From Gammaproteobacteria bacterium (GTDB taxonomy: Bacteria > Pseudomonadota > Gammaproteobacteria > Pseudomonadales > Azotimanducaceae), in assembly GCA_021773565.1 (NCBI GenBank), contig JAJFJZ010000010.1, positions 62,001 through 126,000 of the forward strand: a stretch of DNA of 64,000 nt, in the 5' to 3' direction. Of the stretch, positions 40,511-48,410 are shown in pieces. The notes under the pieces were generated by a model. It had not been told where the DNA came from, ran no database searches, and saw only the letters and a program-made list of their open reading frames with translations. The position numbers and the translations under genes were made by a program. Position 1 is the stretch's first letter, and each line of letters opens with the position of its first letter.

Positions 40511-41761
40511 ATGATTCGGGTTTCAGAAATTTACAAGACCTATCAGTTGTGGCACAACCCTGCCTCAAGACTCCTCGTGCCTCTCGCACACAAGCTGATC
40601 CGACCGTGGGCAGGGGACTGGTTTGCGCGATTCGAAGCAAAACGGTGCAAACCGGTACAGGCACTATCCAATATAAGTTTTGAACTTGCACGGGGCGAAA
40701 GCCTCGGCATTATCGGATTAAACGGCAGTGGCAAGAGCACGCTATTGCAAATTATCGCCGGAACATTACAGGCAACGAGTGGAACTGTGGAAGTAGAGGG
40801 ACGTATCGCCGCCCTGCTAGAACTGGGTAGTGGTTTTGATCCTGAATTCACGGGGCGAGAAAATGTTTATTTGAATGCCACTATTCTGGGCCTGAGCAGG
40901 AGCGAAATCGACGCGCGCTATAACGATATCGTCAGTTTTGCAGACATAGGAATTTTCATCGATCATCCGGTAAAAAGTTATAGCTCAGGCATGGTACTTC
41001 GCCTGGCGTTTGCGGTACAGGTACATGTTGCGCCTGATATCCTAATTGTCGATGAGGCACTGGCCGTGGGTGATGCGCGATTTCAGGCCAAGGCACTCAG
41101 CAAAATCGAGTCTATTCTTGCAACCGGAACCACGCTCCTGTTTGTCGGACACGACCTGAGGGCGGTAAAAGCTTTTTGTGACCGCGCTATCCTGCTTGAC
41201 CATGGCCACATAACGCATCAGGGCTTGCCCGATGACGTGATAAAGGACTATTTGTTACAGGTACAACAAAGCAAACAGGATGACTCGGGGCAAAGCAGGC
41301 AAATTCTCAAAACCGCGTCTGGCTTTGCAGCAGCAGGTTTTGGCATTAGCTCGGCATCAATCGCCCTACCCGGCCAAAGTGCGAACCCGGTTACCAACAA
41401 TCACCTCACACTTGCCTACGGTGAGACCGTTGAAATAGTACTGCAAATACGAATGCAGGAAGCAATTGAACATGCCTATCTGATTATGGACCTGGTTGAC
41501 GCCAGCGGTCTGCAACTTACCGGTAAACGTATTGCCATTCCGGGCATCTCTGACAGCCCGCAATTATCCCTGAAACTGAAATGCAGTTTCCAGAAAGGCA
41601 TTTATCGATTTCGCTTCAGAATAGTGGATGCACCCACCATTGATGGCACACTGGTTTTGTCGCGTCAGGATAATTTAATGTCCCTGGAAATGCTGGACGA
41701 CGTACGTGATCAATTCACAGGTCTCTTTCCTGCCGATCTGGATTGGAAGTGGAAGTCATAA
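40511..41761 (+). CDS. wzt: Polysaccharide ABC exporter ATPase with carbohydrate-binding tail (Wzt type)
   Basis: ATPase of a Wzm/Wzt exporter, 416 aa. Walker A GLNGSGKST, the signature YSSGMVLRLAFA, Walker B DILIVDEALAVGD and the switch histidine in LFVGHDL are intact. Residues from about 270 to 416 form a beta-rich Wzt_C domain, which in E. coli O9a and Klebsiella O12 binds the non-reducing terminal modification of the O-antigen and licenses export. With a sulfotransferase in the operon, the recognised cap could be a sulfate group; that is inference. Confidence 0.92.
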   Translation: MIRVSEIYKTYQLWHNPASRLLVPLAHKLIRPWAGDWFARFEAKRCKPVQALSNISFELARGESLGIIGLNGSGKSTLLQIIAGTLQATSGTVEVEGRIAALLELGSGFDPEFTGRENVYLNATILGLSRSEIDARYNDIVSFADIGIFIDHPVKSYSSGMVLRLAFAVQVHVAPDILIVDEALAVGDARFQAKALSKIESILATGTTLLFVGHDLRAVKAFCDRAILLDHGHITHQGLPDDVIKDYLLQVQQSKQDDSGQSRQILKTASGFAAAGFGISSASIALPGQSANPVTNNHLTLAYGETVEIVLQIRMQEAIEHAYLIMDLVDASGLQLTGKRIAIPGISDSPQLSLKLKCSFQKGIYRFRFRIVDAPTIDGTLVLSRQDNLMSLEMLDDVRDQFTGLFPADLDWKWKS

Positions 41762-41790
41762 AAAAACCCCCGGCTCTTTGAATCGGGGGT
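41760..41790 (-). terminator. Intrinsic terminator of secreted-protein gene 1
   Basis: Read on the minus strand, a GGGGG/CCCCC-based stem with an internal GATTC arm is followed by seven T. It closes the gene at 41828-43255 and overlaps the end of wzt, which converges on it; on the plus strand the T-run is poor, so it mainly serves the minus-strand gene. The stem closely matches the terminator at 43404-43436. Confidence 0.75.
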
Positions 41791-41827
41791 CTTCCTAATC
41801 TATCAGTAAATATCGAAGGGGCGAGCC

Positions 41828-43255
41828 TTATCTCAGCTCCTGGCCACCCGCATTGCTTGTACCGGAACTACCACTCATGTTGTTCAGCACACCATTTGAG
41901 CGAATGAACGATTGAGAACTCACGTTACCGCTGGCCCAGAAGTCAAAGCGTGCACGTCCACTCCAGGCCGGGTACAGCGCTTCAAAGTCTGTGGCCCCCA
42001 AAACGAGTGTTGAGTTAGGCGCTATCACTGCTATTTCGATGAATCCCAGGTTTGTTCCGTCCTGACCCCATCCTTGCGCGAACAGGGAAACAGCCAGCGC
42101 ATTTTCATTAGTGATGCGAATGTTGGCCTGATCAGCGCTGGTGCTCCTGGGCACCACCATAGACCAACTGTCGGGAAACAAACCGTCAAAGGTGGTGGAC
42201 GCAGATGACACACCCGTATCATTCAGGTTTGTAACCAGCGTGAACGCAGTAGCCGCTGTCAGTGAATAGGTAGCAGGCGATAACTCGGTAACACCATCGG
42301 GAATCCAGTATACCGAAAAAGGCAGGTAGGCGAAAAGCAACAGGCTACAGCTCGCGGTGGTGCCCACTATTGGGCAAACCTCACCGGCATTACAGGCAAA
42401 ATCACCGTTAATGTCAGCACAAACTGTTGCTCCGGCATTGAACGGCCCGCTTACAGTAAGTTCCAGCGTACCAGCACCATCCTCCGCAAAATTGAAAGGC
42501 ATACCATCTCTTTGTACGCCGGCTCCAACCAATGCAGTTGAGACTGTGCCAACGATCACACCATCACGATCAGGCGTTACGGCGGAACCATCATCATCGT
42601 GGTCAAGCGGGTCTGTAGCTGAATTGACATCAGGTCGATTATCCACATCCAGCGTATGATCCCCTGCAGCAACTACGCCCAGGACGTGATCGTTCGCGGC
42701 CGATGCAATTACTACACCCGTCTGTGCAATCACCGTTGGGAAGGTACCAACACCACCGGTCGCAAAGGTAGCAACTGTAGAGGAGACAGACACAACCGTT
42801 GGTGTAAGGATGTCAGCCAGGCCCGATGCACCAGTTACCGTGGGAATGAGGAAAGCGATGGTGTCTCCGATTTGCAGGTCGGTGATGACCTCAATACGAA
42901 AAGTAACAGAAGAGTCACCCGCCGCGCCGCCAGCGCGGAGCGTTACAGAAATCTCACCAGCACCGGATGTTAGTACGATATCGCTAATCAGATTAACTGC
43001 AGTCCCAAGCACACCATTTGCAAGTGTGAAGGTGAAGTCAGAAATCTCACCCGTATCAACCACCGTACCCGCTGTGGTAAGCACCACAGCTGCACCGTTA
43101 GTAAGAACTACCGAGTCAGAGCCTGCTCCAAACAGTTCCTGAGCATAAACTACGGGTCCTGTTATAGTTTGTGACAGCGTTGCTGCCATCGTGTTTATCG
43201 CAAAAGCGAAACTGCAGGCAACAATACCTGCCGCCATGATTGCTTTATTGAACAT
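41828..43255 (-). CDS. Secreted beta-rich surface protein, copy 1 of a tandem pair
   Basis: A 475-aa exported protein of unknown family. It has a signal peptide (MFNKAIMAAGIVACSFAFAI, cleavage probably after NTMAA), then a Val/Thr/Gly/Ala-rich, lysine-poor beta-strand body, a central acidic segment with four cysteines (CADINGDFACNAGEVC then SC) and a conserved C-terminal region with LFPDSWSMVVP, SADQANIR, WGQDG and RARFDFWASGNVS. No membrane anchor, LPxTG or PEP-CTERM signal follows. It is closely similar along its whole length to the next gene. Start is the ATG at 43255 after GGGAG. Its place downstream of a T2SS operon makes it a plausible T2SS substrate or coat protein. Confidence 0.85.
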   Translation of the reverse strand: MFNKAIMAAGIVACSFAFAINTMAATLSQTITGPVVYAQELFGAGSDSVVLTNGAAVVLTTAGTVVDTGEISDFTFTLANGVLGTAVNLISDIVLTSGAGEISVTLRAGGAAGDSSVTFRIEVITDLQIGDTIAFLIPTVTGASGLADILTPTVVSVSSTVATFATGGVGTFPTVIAQTGVVIASAANDHVLGVVAAGDHTLDVDNRPDVNSATDPLDHDDDGSAVTPDRDGVIVGTVSTALVGAGVQRDGMPFNFAEDGAGTLELTVSGPFNAGATVCADINGDFACNAGEVCPIVGTTASCSLLLFAYLPFSVYWIPDGVTELSPATYSLTAATAFTLVTNLNDTGVSSASTTFDGLFPDSWSMVVPRSTSADQANIRITNENALAVSLFAQGWGQDGTNLGFIEIAVIAPNSTLVLGATDFEALYPAWSGRARFDFWASGNVSSQSFIRSNGVLNNMSGSSGTSNAGGQELR

Positions 43256-43308
43256 CAATTATTCTCCCTATAATGAATGCATCAACCCCCATGACGGAAG
43301 TATCGCTT

Positions 43309-43324
43309 GTTGTATATCCACAAC
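43309..43324 (-). promoter_or_regulatory. Leader hairpin of secreted-protein gene 1
   Basis: Arms GTTGT and ACAAC enclose a six-base loop, with a possible extra G-U pair on the RNA. It corresponds in position to the hairpin at 44949-44964; the loop sequences differ while the pairing is kept, which suggests the RNA structure is under selection. Confidence 0.55.
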
Positions 43325-43331
43325 TGAGGGG

Positions 43332-43359
43332 ATTCTAGCGTCTTAAACAGATACCGCAA
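43332..43359 (-). promoter_or_regulatory. Promoter of secreted-protein gene 1
   Basis: On the minus strand: TTGCGG (43354-43359), 16-bp spacer, TAGAAT (43332-43337). The box positions and most spacer bases are the same as in the promoter of the second copy, so the promoter was duplicated with the gene. Leader length is about 70 nt. Confidence 0.6.
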
Positions 43360-43403
43360 TAGCAAGCTCTCCAATGTGGCATATTATTACCTTTCGAACT
43401 CAC

Positions 43404-43436
43404 AAAAAAAAACCCCCGATTCTTTCGAATCGAGGG
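43404..43436 (-). terminator. Intrinsic terminator of secreted-protein gene 2
   Basis: On the minus strand the stem CCCTCGATTC/GAATCGGGGG (one mismatch) with a four-base loop is followed by nine T. It closes the gene at 43471-44895 and separates its transcript from the downstream copy, which has its own promoter. Confidence 0.85.
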
Positions 43437-43470
43437 TCTTCATTATCTTACAACTTTAGTTGATCAAGAC

Positions 43471-44895
43471 CTATCTCAGCTCTTGAGCACCGGCGTTGCT
43501 TGTACCAGAACTTCCGGTCATGTTGTTCAGTACACCACCTGAACGAATGAACGACTGAGTACTAACGTTGCCGCTAGCCCAGAAGTCAAAGCGTGCACGT
43601 CCACTCCAGGAACCATAAAGGGCTTCGAAGTCTGCAGCACCCATAACAACAGTTGAGTTAGGCGCAATCGTAGTAATCTCGATGAAACCCAGATTTACAC
43701 CATCCTGACCCCAACCTTGGGCGAATAGAGAAACAGGCAATGCAGTTTCATTGGTTACGCGAATGTTAGCCTGGTCAGCGCTGGTGCTCTTGGGAACAAC
43801 CATAGACCAGCTATCGGGGAACAATCCGTCGAAAGTGGTGTTAGCAGATGACCCAACAGTTTCAGTCAGATTAGTAGTCAGCGTGTATGCGGTAGATGAA
43901 GAGGCACTGTACAGTGCAGGTGCCAGTTCAGTTGTACCATTAGCTACGTAGTAGATCACTCCACCCAATGCTGCTAGCGGTATACTACAGGTTGCAGACA
44001 TACCAACAATGGTACATGTTTCAGCAAGGTCACAGTCCAGTCCGGCGTCAAGGTCAACACATACGGTATCACCTGCGTTAAAAGGACCAGTTGCAGTTAC
44101 TTCCAGCGTACCCGCTCCGGCAGTTGCGAAACTGAAAACCGCACCATCGGACTCTACGCCAGCACCGTTAAGGGAAACCATAACAGTTCCAAGACTCAGA
44201 CCGTCGCGAGTAGCCGTTACAGCACCAGCATCAGCATCATGGTCTATTTGGGTAGCACCACCGTTGATGTCAGCACGCGCGTCTACGTCGATTGTTCCAT
44301 CAGTACCAGCACCGGCAACAACTGCAACTTCGTCAGCAGCAGATGCTATAACAGTTCCGGTTTGTGTAATTGTAGTTGGGAAAGTTCCAACACCACCGGT
44401 TGCAAAGGTTGCAACGCTAGAGCCAACAGATACAACAGTCGGGGTTATAACGTCAGCCAAACCTGAAGCTCCGGTTACGGTAGGTATCAGGAAAGCGATC
44501 GTGTCACCGATCGCAAGGTCAGTGATGACCTCAATACGAAAAGTAACAGAGGAATCACCGGCGGCACCACCAGCCAGGATGGTTACAGAAATCTCACCAA
44601 GACCCGAGGTTAGTACGACATCCGTTATCAGATTTACTGCAGCCCCAAGCACACCATTTGAAAGTGTGAATGTGAAGTCAGAAATCTCACCCGTATCAAC
44701 CACGGTACCTGCGGTGGTCAGTGTTACCGCTGCACCGTTCGTTAGAACAACTGCATCGGAACCAGGACCAAACAGTTCCTGTGCATAAACAACAGGGCCT
44801 ACTATGGTTTGTGACAGTGTTGCTGCCATCGTGTTTATTGTGAAAGCGACACTAGAGGCAATAATGCCCGCCGCTATGATTGTCTTCTTGAACAT
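43471..44895 (-). CDS. Secreted beta-rich surface protein, copy 2 of a tandem pair
   Basis: A 474-aa exported protein, close paralogue of the gene at 41828. It has the same signal peptide type (MFKKTIIAAGIIASSVAFTI), the same beta-rich body beginning TLSQTIVGPVVYAQELFG, four cysteines in the same spacing (CVDLDAGLDCDLAETC then TC) and the same C-terminal motifs (LFPDSWSMVVP, WGQDG, RARFDFWASGNVS). The largest differences lie between about residues 195 and 260 and around the cysteine segment. The ATG at 44895 follows a GGAG. Strong promoter, structured leader and strong terminator suggest high expression, as for an abundant coat protein. Confidence 0.85.
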   Translation of the reverse strand: MFKKTIIAAGIIASSVAFTINTMAATLSQTIVGPVVYAQELFGPGSDAVVLTNGAAVTLTTAGTVVDTGEISDFTFTLSNGVLGAAVNLITDVVLTSGLGEISVTILAGGAAGDSSVTFRIEVITDLAIGDTIAFLIPTVTGASGLADVITPTVVSVGSSVATFATGGVGTFPTTITQTGTVIASAADEVAVVAGAGTDGTIDVDARADINGGATQIDHDADAGAVTATRDGLSLGTVMVSLNGAGVESDGAVFSFATAGAGTLEVTATGPFNAGDTVCVDLDAGLDCDLAETCTIVGMSATCSIPLAALGGVIYYVANGTTELAPALYSASSSTAYTLTTNLTETVGSSANTTFDGLFPDSWSMVVPKSTSADQANIRVTNETALPVSLFAQGWGQDGVNLGFIEITTIAPNSTVVMGAADFEALYGSWSGRARFDFWASGNVSTQSFIRSGGVLNNMTGSSGTSNAGAQELR

Positions 44896-44948
44896 TAATT
44901 ATTCTCCATATAATGAATGCATCAACCCCCATGACGGAAGTATCGCTT

Positions 44949-44964
44949 GTTGTACTCTTACAAC
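44949..44964 (-). promoter_or_regulatory. Leader hairpin of secreted-protein gene 2
   Basis: A perfect 6-bp inverted repeat GTTGTA/TACAAC with a four-base loop, about 10 to 25 nt into the predicted leader. It may protect the 5' end of the mRNA from decay, as in other highly expressed surface-protein genes; the counterpart in copy 1 is at 43309-43324. Confidence 0.55.
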
Positions 44965-44971
44965 TGAGGGA

Positions 44972-44999
44972 ATTCTAGCGTCTTAAATAGATACTGCAA
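44972..44999 (-). promoter_or_regulatory. Promoter of secreted-protein gene 2
   Basis: On the minus strand: TTGCAG (44994-44999), 16-bp spacer, TAGAAT (44972-44977). It lies about 150 bp after the gspD stop, so the secreted protein can be made independently of the T2SS operon. Confidence 0.6.
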
Positions 45000-45148
45000 G
45001 GGCTTTGTAGCCTAATTGTGAATATAATCACGCTTAGGATAAGTCCCCAACAACAGGAATTCATTCATATTTTTTTGTCAAACGCATCCCAATTTCTATC
45101 AAAACTGTCATTTCGAGCAAAAATTTACTACGTCATGCTTGACAGAAA

Positions 45149-47263
45149 TTATTCCAAGTACGCTTTTTTGTGTAACTCCAGTTGTTCCTTAAAGAGTTTC
45201 GTTAACTCCCAGCCTTCCTCATGGTTGGATATCACATAGGGAACAACGAGAATTATGAGCTCTGTCCTGTCCTGTACATAACTGTCAGATCGGAACAATC
45301 TGCCAAGCAATGGCAGCTTGCTCAGTCCAGGCACGCCTGTCTGTCCGGTACTTTGAGAGTTGGAAATCATGCCCCCCATCAACAGGCTGCCCCCGTCACG
45401 CAATGTCAGGCTGGTTTCCACTTTTCGGTTCAATATCGTTGGAGAACCCGCCAGGCTTGTGCTTTCCGTGGGCCGCGCCTCACTTAACTCCTGTGAGATG
45501 TCAAGATCCACCAGACCGTTAGCCTGAACGATAGGATTGATGCTAAGCAAAATACCGGTTTTTCGATAGCTGATTTCCTGCAAAATATTGGAGGTACCCC
45601 CAACGGTCGAATCATCAACCGAATTCTGGGTTATTACCGGAATTTCGTTGCCCACTTCTATCAACGCGGTTTCACCGCTCTTTACCATCAGTTTGGGGCT
45701 TGAACGTATAGAGACCCGACTATCATCGTGAAACAGATTCAGTACTGCGCGCGTCGCACCGGCGCTATCCAGCGTAAAAGACAAGCCTCTGGAACTTGAG
45801 CCCAGTGCGCCTAGCGTGCCGCCCTGCACGCCAAAGCGATCAATTCCGGAATTAAACAAAAATTCAAATCCACTGCCTTCGTCTGCACCGAGGGTGATTT
45901 CTGCAATCAATACTTCTATAAGTACCGAGGGCACAGCTTTGTCCAGCTTTCGGATAACTTCGAGCACTTCACCCCATTCCTTACCCGAGCCTCTAAACAC
46001 CAGTGTATTGCTGTTTTTATCAACGACAATGCCACCCCGACCACCAGCGGCACCCCGGCCACCAATGTTTACGCCATTTGTGCGTCCTGCCGATGTGTTG
46101 CCGGACAGATTATCCTCGGCAGTTCCAGCATCTCCCGGTTGTCCCAGTATCAGGTTCAGGGTGGTTTTTAACTCTTCTGCCTGGGTGTTTTGTACCTGGT
46201 AAGTGAAAATTCCGTTCTCAATATTCTCCTGGCGTTCCTCGTCCAGTATTTTTACCCAGTCCCTGATGTGCGCCAGAACCTTTTCACTACCGGCAAAGAC
46301 CAGCAATTTGTTAGCTTCTTCCAGAGGCAGTAATACCGTACTTCCACCGGGGCTGGTGATATTGGTTTCATAACCTTCAGCCTTCAGGATCTTGTCCAGC
46401 TCCTTTGCCAGATCGCCCACATCAATAAATACAGGTTCTATTATGAGGCTGTTTGTACCGCGCATGACGGGCTGATCAAGTACATCTATCATTTGTACGG
46501 CCTGGGCTACCAATTCCGGCTTGCCTTTAAGCACAATGGCGTTACGCACAGGATCTTCCAGTACTTTTAGAGTGTTCGGGCCAAAAGCCTGTCGTATCCA
46601 CCCCGTAACCGAACTGTTTCTGACAATTCGCAGCGGCACCAACTGAAATATCTCGCGATGGCTGCCTGGCACATCCGGTAAAGTTCTGCCACTAATTAAC
46701 AGCGGCACATCTGCTGTTACACCATCATCGCCAGCCTGAAAGGTTAGAACGCCGTCCATATCCTTGAGCGTGATGCCATATTCTTTTAAAACTGTTCTGG
46801 CTGTAGCAAATAGTTGCCGGGGAGACAGTGGCTCCGTCAATCTAAGCGTGACGAGATCTTCCTTGCTCTGCAGCGCGGGGGCAACGAAAAACGACATACC
46901 CAACTCGTTACCAAATACTTCGTTGATAAATGCAACCAGGGGCACTTCATTGAAAGACACGCTTATGTCCGCCCCGCTTAGTTGTGCCCCTAAATCATCG
47001 GCCAATCCTGCTGCACTGGTGCGTGATATTCTGACCCGGGGCGCCTCGCTAAACCGGGTGTTTTTAGCAGCATCGGCCTCAGCAGCTTTCCCGGAAATTG
47101 TGCCCACACTCGTTTCAACACCCTGCTTGGGTGGACGAATGGGATCCTGAAGCGGATCTACCTGCAAGGTGGCGCAGCTGGAGAGCAGTACCATAATTGC
47201 CAGAAACAACGCTGCAACAGGTAGTGCTGGTTTCTCTTTCGCTGGCATTTTCAAAAAACTCAT
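45149..47263 (-). CDS. gspD: Type II secretion secretin GspD, lipoprotein type
   Basis: Outer-membrane secretin of the T2SS, 704 aa. The N terminus is a lipoprotein signal: a hydrophobic run ending LLSSC with the lipidated cysteine at residue 30 and Ala at +2, so it should reach the outer membrane without a separate pilotin, as reported for XpsD and HxcQ. N0 to N3 domains follow (VSFNEVPLVAFINEVFG for N0, then the repeated N1-N3 folds with NAIVLKG and NKLLVF), then the secretin domain with VPGLSKLPLLGRLF and TELIILVVPYVI. The ATG overlaps the preceding stop (ATGA). Last gene of the gsp operon. Confidence 0.95.
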   Translation of the reverse strand: MSFLKMPAKEKPALPVAALFLAIMVLLSSCATLQVDPLQDPIRPPKQGVETSVGTISGKAAEADAAKNTRFSEAPRVRISRTSAAGLADDLGAQLSGADISVSFNEVPLVAFINEVFGNELGMSFFVAPALQSKEDLVTLRLTEPLSPRQLFATARTVLKEYGITLKDMDGVLTFQAGDDGVTADVPLLISGRTLPDVPGSHREIFQLVPLRIVRNSSVTGWIRQAFGPNTLKVLEDPVRNAIVLKGKPELVAQAVQMIDVLDQPVMRGTNSLIIEPVFIDVGDLAKELDKILKAEGYETNITSPGGSTVLLPLEEANKLLVFAGSEKVLAHIRDWVKILDEERQENIENGIFTYQVQNTQAEELKTTLNLILGQPGDAGTAEDNLSGNTSAGRTNGVNIGGRGAAGGRGGIVVDKNSNTLVFRGSGKEWGEVLEVIRKLDKAVPSVLIEVLIAEITLGADEGSGFEFLFNSGIDRFGVQGGTLGALGSSSRGLSFTLDSAGATRAVLNLFHDDSRVSIRSSPKLMVKSGETALIEVGNEIPVITQNSVDDSTVGGTSNILQEISYRKTGILLSINPIVQANGLVDLDISQELSEARPTESTSLAGSPTILNRKVETSLTLRDGGSLLMGGMISNSQSTGQTGVPGLSKLPLLGRLFRSDSYVQDRTELIILVVPYVISNHEEGWELTKLFKEQLELHKKAYLE

Positions 47264-47826
47264 TTCAACGGCCCGTCTATAATATCAGTATTGTTGGCGG
47301 GATATTCTGGCAATTCTGCGGGCAATTCCGGGAAAAGCACCAGCACCTCGCTGTTTTGTTGTGCATCTTTAAGTGTAAGGCTGTTTTCATCGATAGCTAC
47401 CAATTCCCGCCCATCGGGCAAACTGTCGCCAATAGTTAGCCTCTGGGTTCCGCCTTCAGGCATCAAAAGCAATACCTCGTTTCGCTCAAGCGTGGAGATC
47501 AATCCAACGTAGCCCATTTCTCTCAAAACAGGATTAACCGATCTTTGTTCCTGGCTGTCTCCTTGCTCGAATATTTCCCTCAATGATACGCCCCAGCGGG
47601 TATTTTCAAGAAATGCGTCCAGGTCTTCAGGCTCAATGTCTATATTGGTCTGCGCTCCGGCTTGTTTAAAGCTTTGTAGTGATTCGCTCCCTTCTGTACC
47701 TGGTAGTGGCCAAACCAGGCCAAGTACTAACGTGCTTAACCATAGAATACCTGCAACACCAAGCAGCACCTTATTCGAAATACACCATATCCGGAATGCA
47801 GAGAAAATGTAGCGCAGGCTTTCCAT
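47260..47826 (-). CDS. gspC: Type II secretion GspC/XpsN-like linker protein
   Basis: Bitopic inner-membrane protein of 188 aa: cytoplasmic N terminus, one membrane helix (about residues 20-42), a linker and a C-terminal domain resembling the GspC HR/PilP domain (GYVGLISTLERNEVLLLMPE, then LTIGDSLPDGRELVAI). No PDZ domain is present. In Xanthomonas XpsN occupies the same place between M and D and does the GspC job of linking the inner-membrane platform to the secretin. ATG at 47826 is used, in a GTGATG junction with gspM. Confidence 0.82.
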   Translation of the reverse strand: MESLRYIFSAFRIWCISNKVLLGVAGILWLSTLVLGLVWPLPGTEGSESLQSFKQAGAQTNIDIEPEDLDAFLENTRWGVSLREIFEQGDSQEQRSVNPVLREMGYVGLISTLERNEVLLLMPEGGTQRLTIGDSLPDGRELVAIDENSLTLKDAQQNSEVLVLFPELPAELPEYPANNTDIIDGPLK

Positions 47827-48410
47827 CACGGAATTTCAACCTGTAGCCCGGTGAAATAGCCTGAAACAATCATCGACAGACGTTGATTGTTAGGTTGCAG
47901 ATCAAATCGTTCGACTACCATCAATTGGGAGTTCTGTGCCATTTTATACAACAGGCCAAGTTCGTCACCGGCGTTATATTGGGCATCCAGTTGCACCTGC
48001 ACCTGCCAAACGCCTTCGATGGTATCAATCGCCTGTGCTGCTCCAGAACGCAGCCTTATATTTCGCAGTGTCAGGCTTTGTGCCATCGAATTCAGGGCGC
48101 CCTGAAGGCTCGCCTGGGCAAGGCCCAGGGTTTCTGCCTGCCACAATCGTCCCGACAATTCAGAAAAGGAGGTGTTTTCCAATTCTGCCCGGGTTACCCA
48201 ATCGTCCTGTCCTAACAATGTTTCTGCTCGCTCCAGTTGCAGCGCCTGACGGTTATACTGCGAAAACGCTTCATCAAACCGCGCTGACTGGACCAGCACG
48301 AGATAAAGCAAAACAATAAATACTATCAACCATATTCCCATACGCAGACGGAAGTTTTGCTTTAGCTCCAATAACATGGAATCCATTTTCACATTTTCCT
48401 GCGGGCTCAT
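47826..48410 (-). CDS. gspM: Type II secretion protein GspM
   Basis: Inner-membrane platform protein of 194 aa with a short cytoplasmic N terminus, one membrane helix (about residues 24-42), a coiled-coil stretch and a C-terminal ferredoxin-like domain (FDLQPNNQRLSMIVSGYFTGLQ). It pairs with GspL. Family similarity is low, so the call relies on topology, size and its place after gspL. ATGA overlap with gspL. Confidence 0.88.
   Translation of the reverse strand: MSPQENVKMDSMLLELKQNFRLRMGIWLIVFIVLLYLVLVQSARFDEAFSQYNRQALQLERAETLLGQDDWVTRAELENTSFSELSGRLWQAETLGLAQASLQGALNSMAQSLTLRNIRLRSGAAQAIDTIEGVWQVQVQLDAQYNAGDELGLLYKMAQNSQLMVVERFDLQPNNQRLSMIVSGYFTGLQVEIP

Noticed and set aside
44009-44788. Long plus-strand frame (259 codons) opposite secreted-protein gene 2
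   Set aside because: Its Ser/Thr/Pro/Ala-rich product reflects the biased Val/Thr/Gly/Ala codons of the real minus-strand gene; there is no ribosome-binding site and a similar shadow exists over the paralogue.
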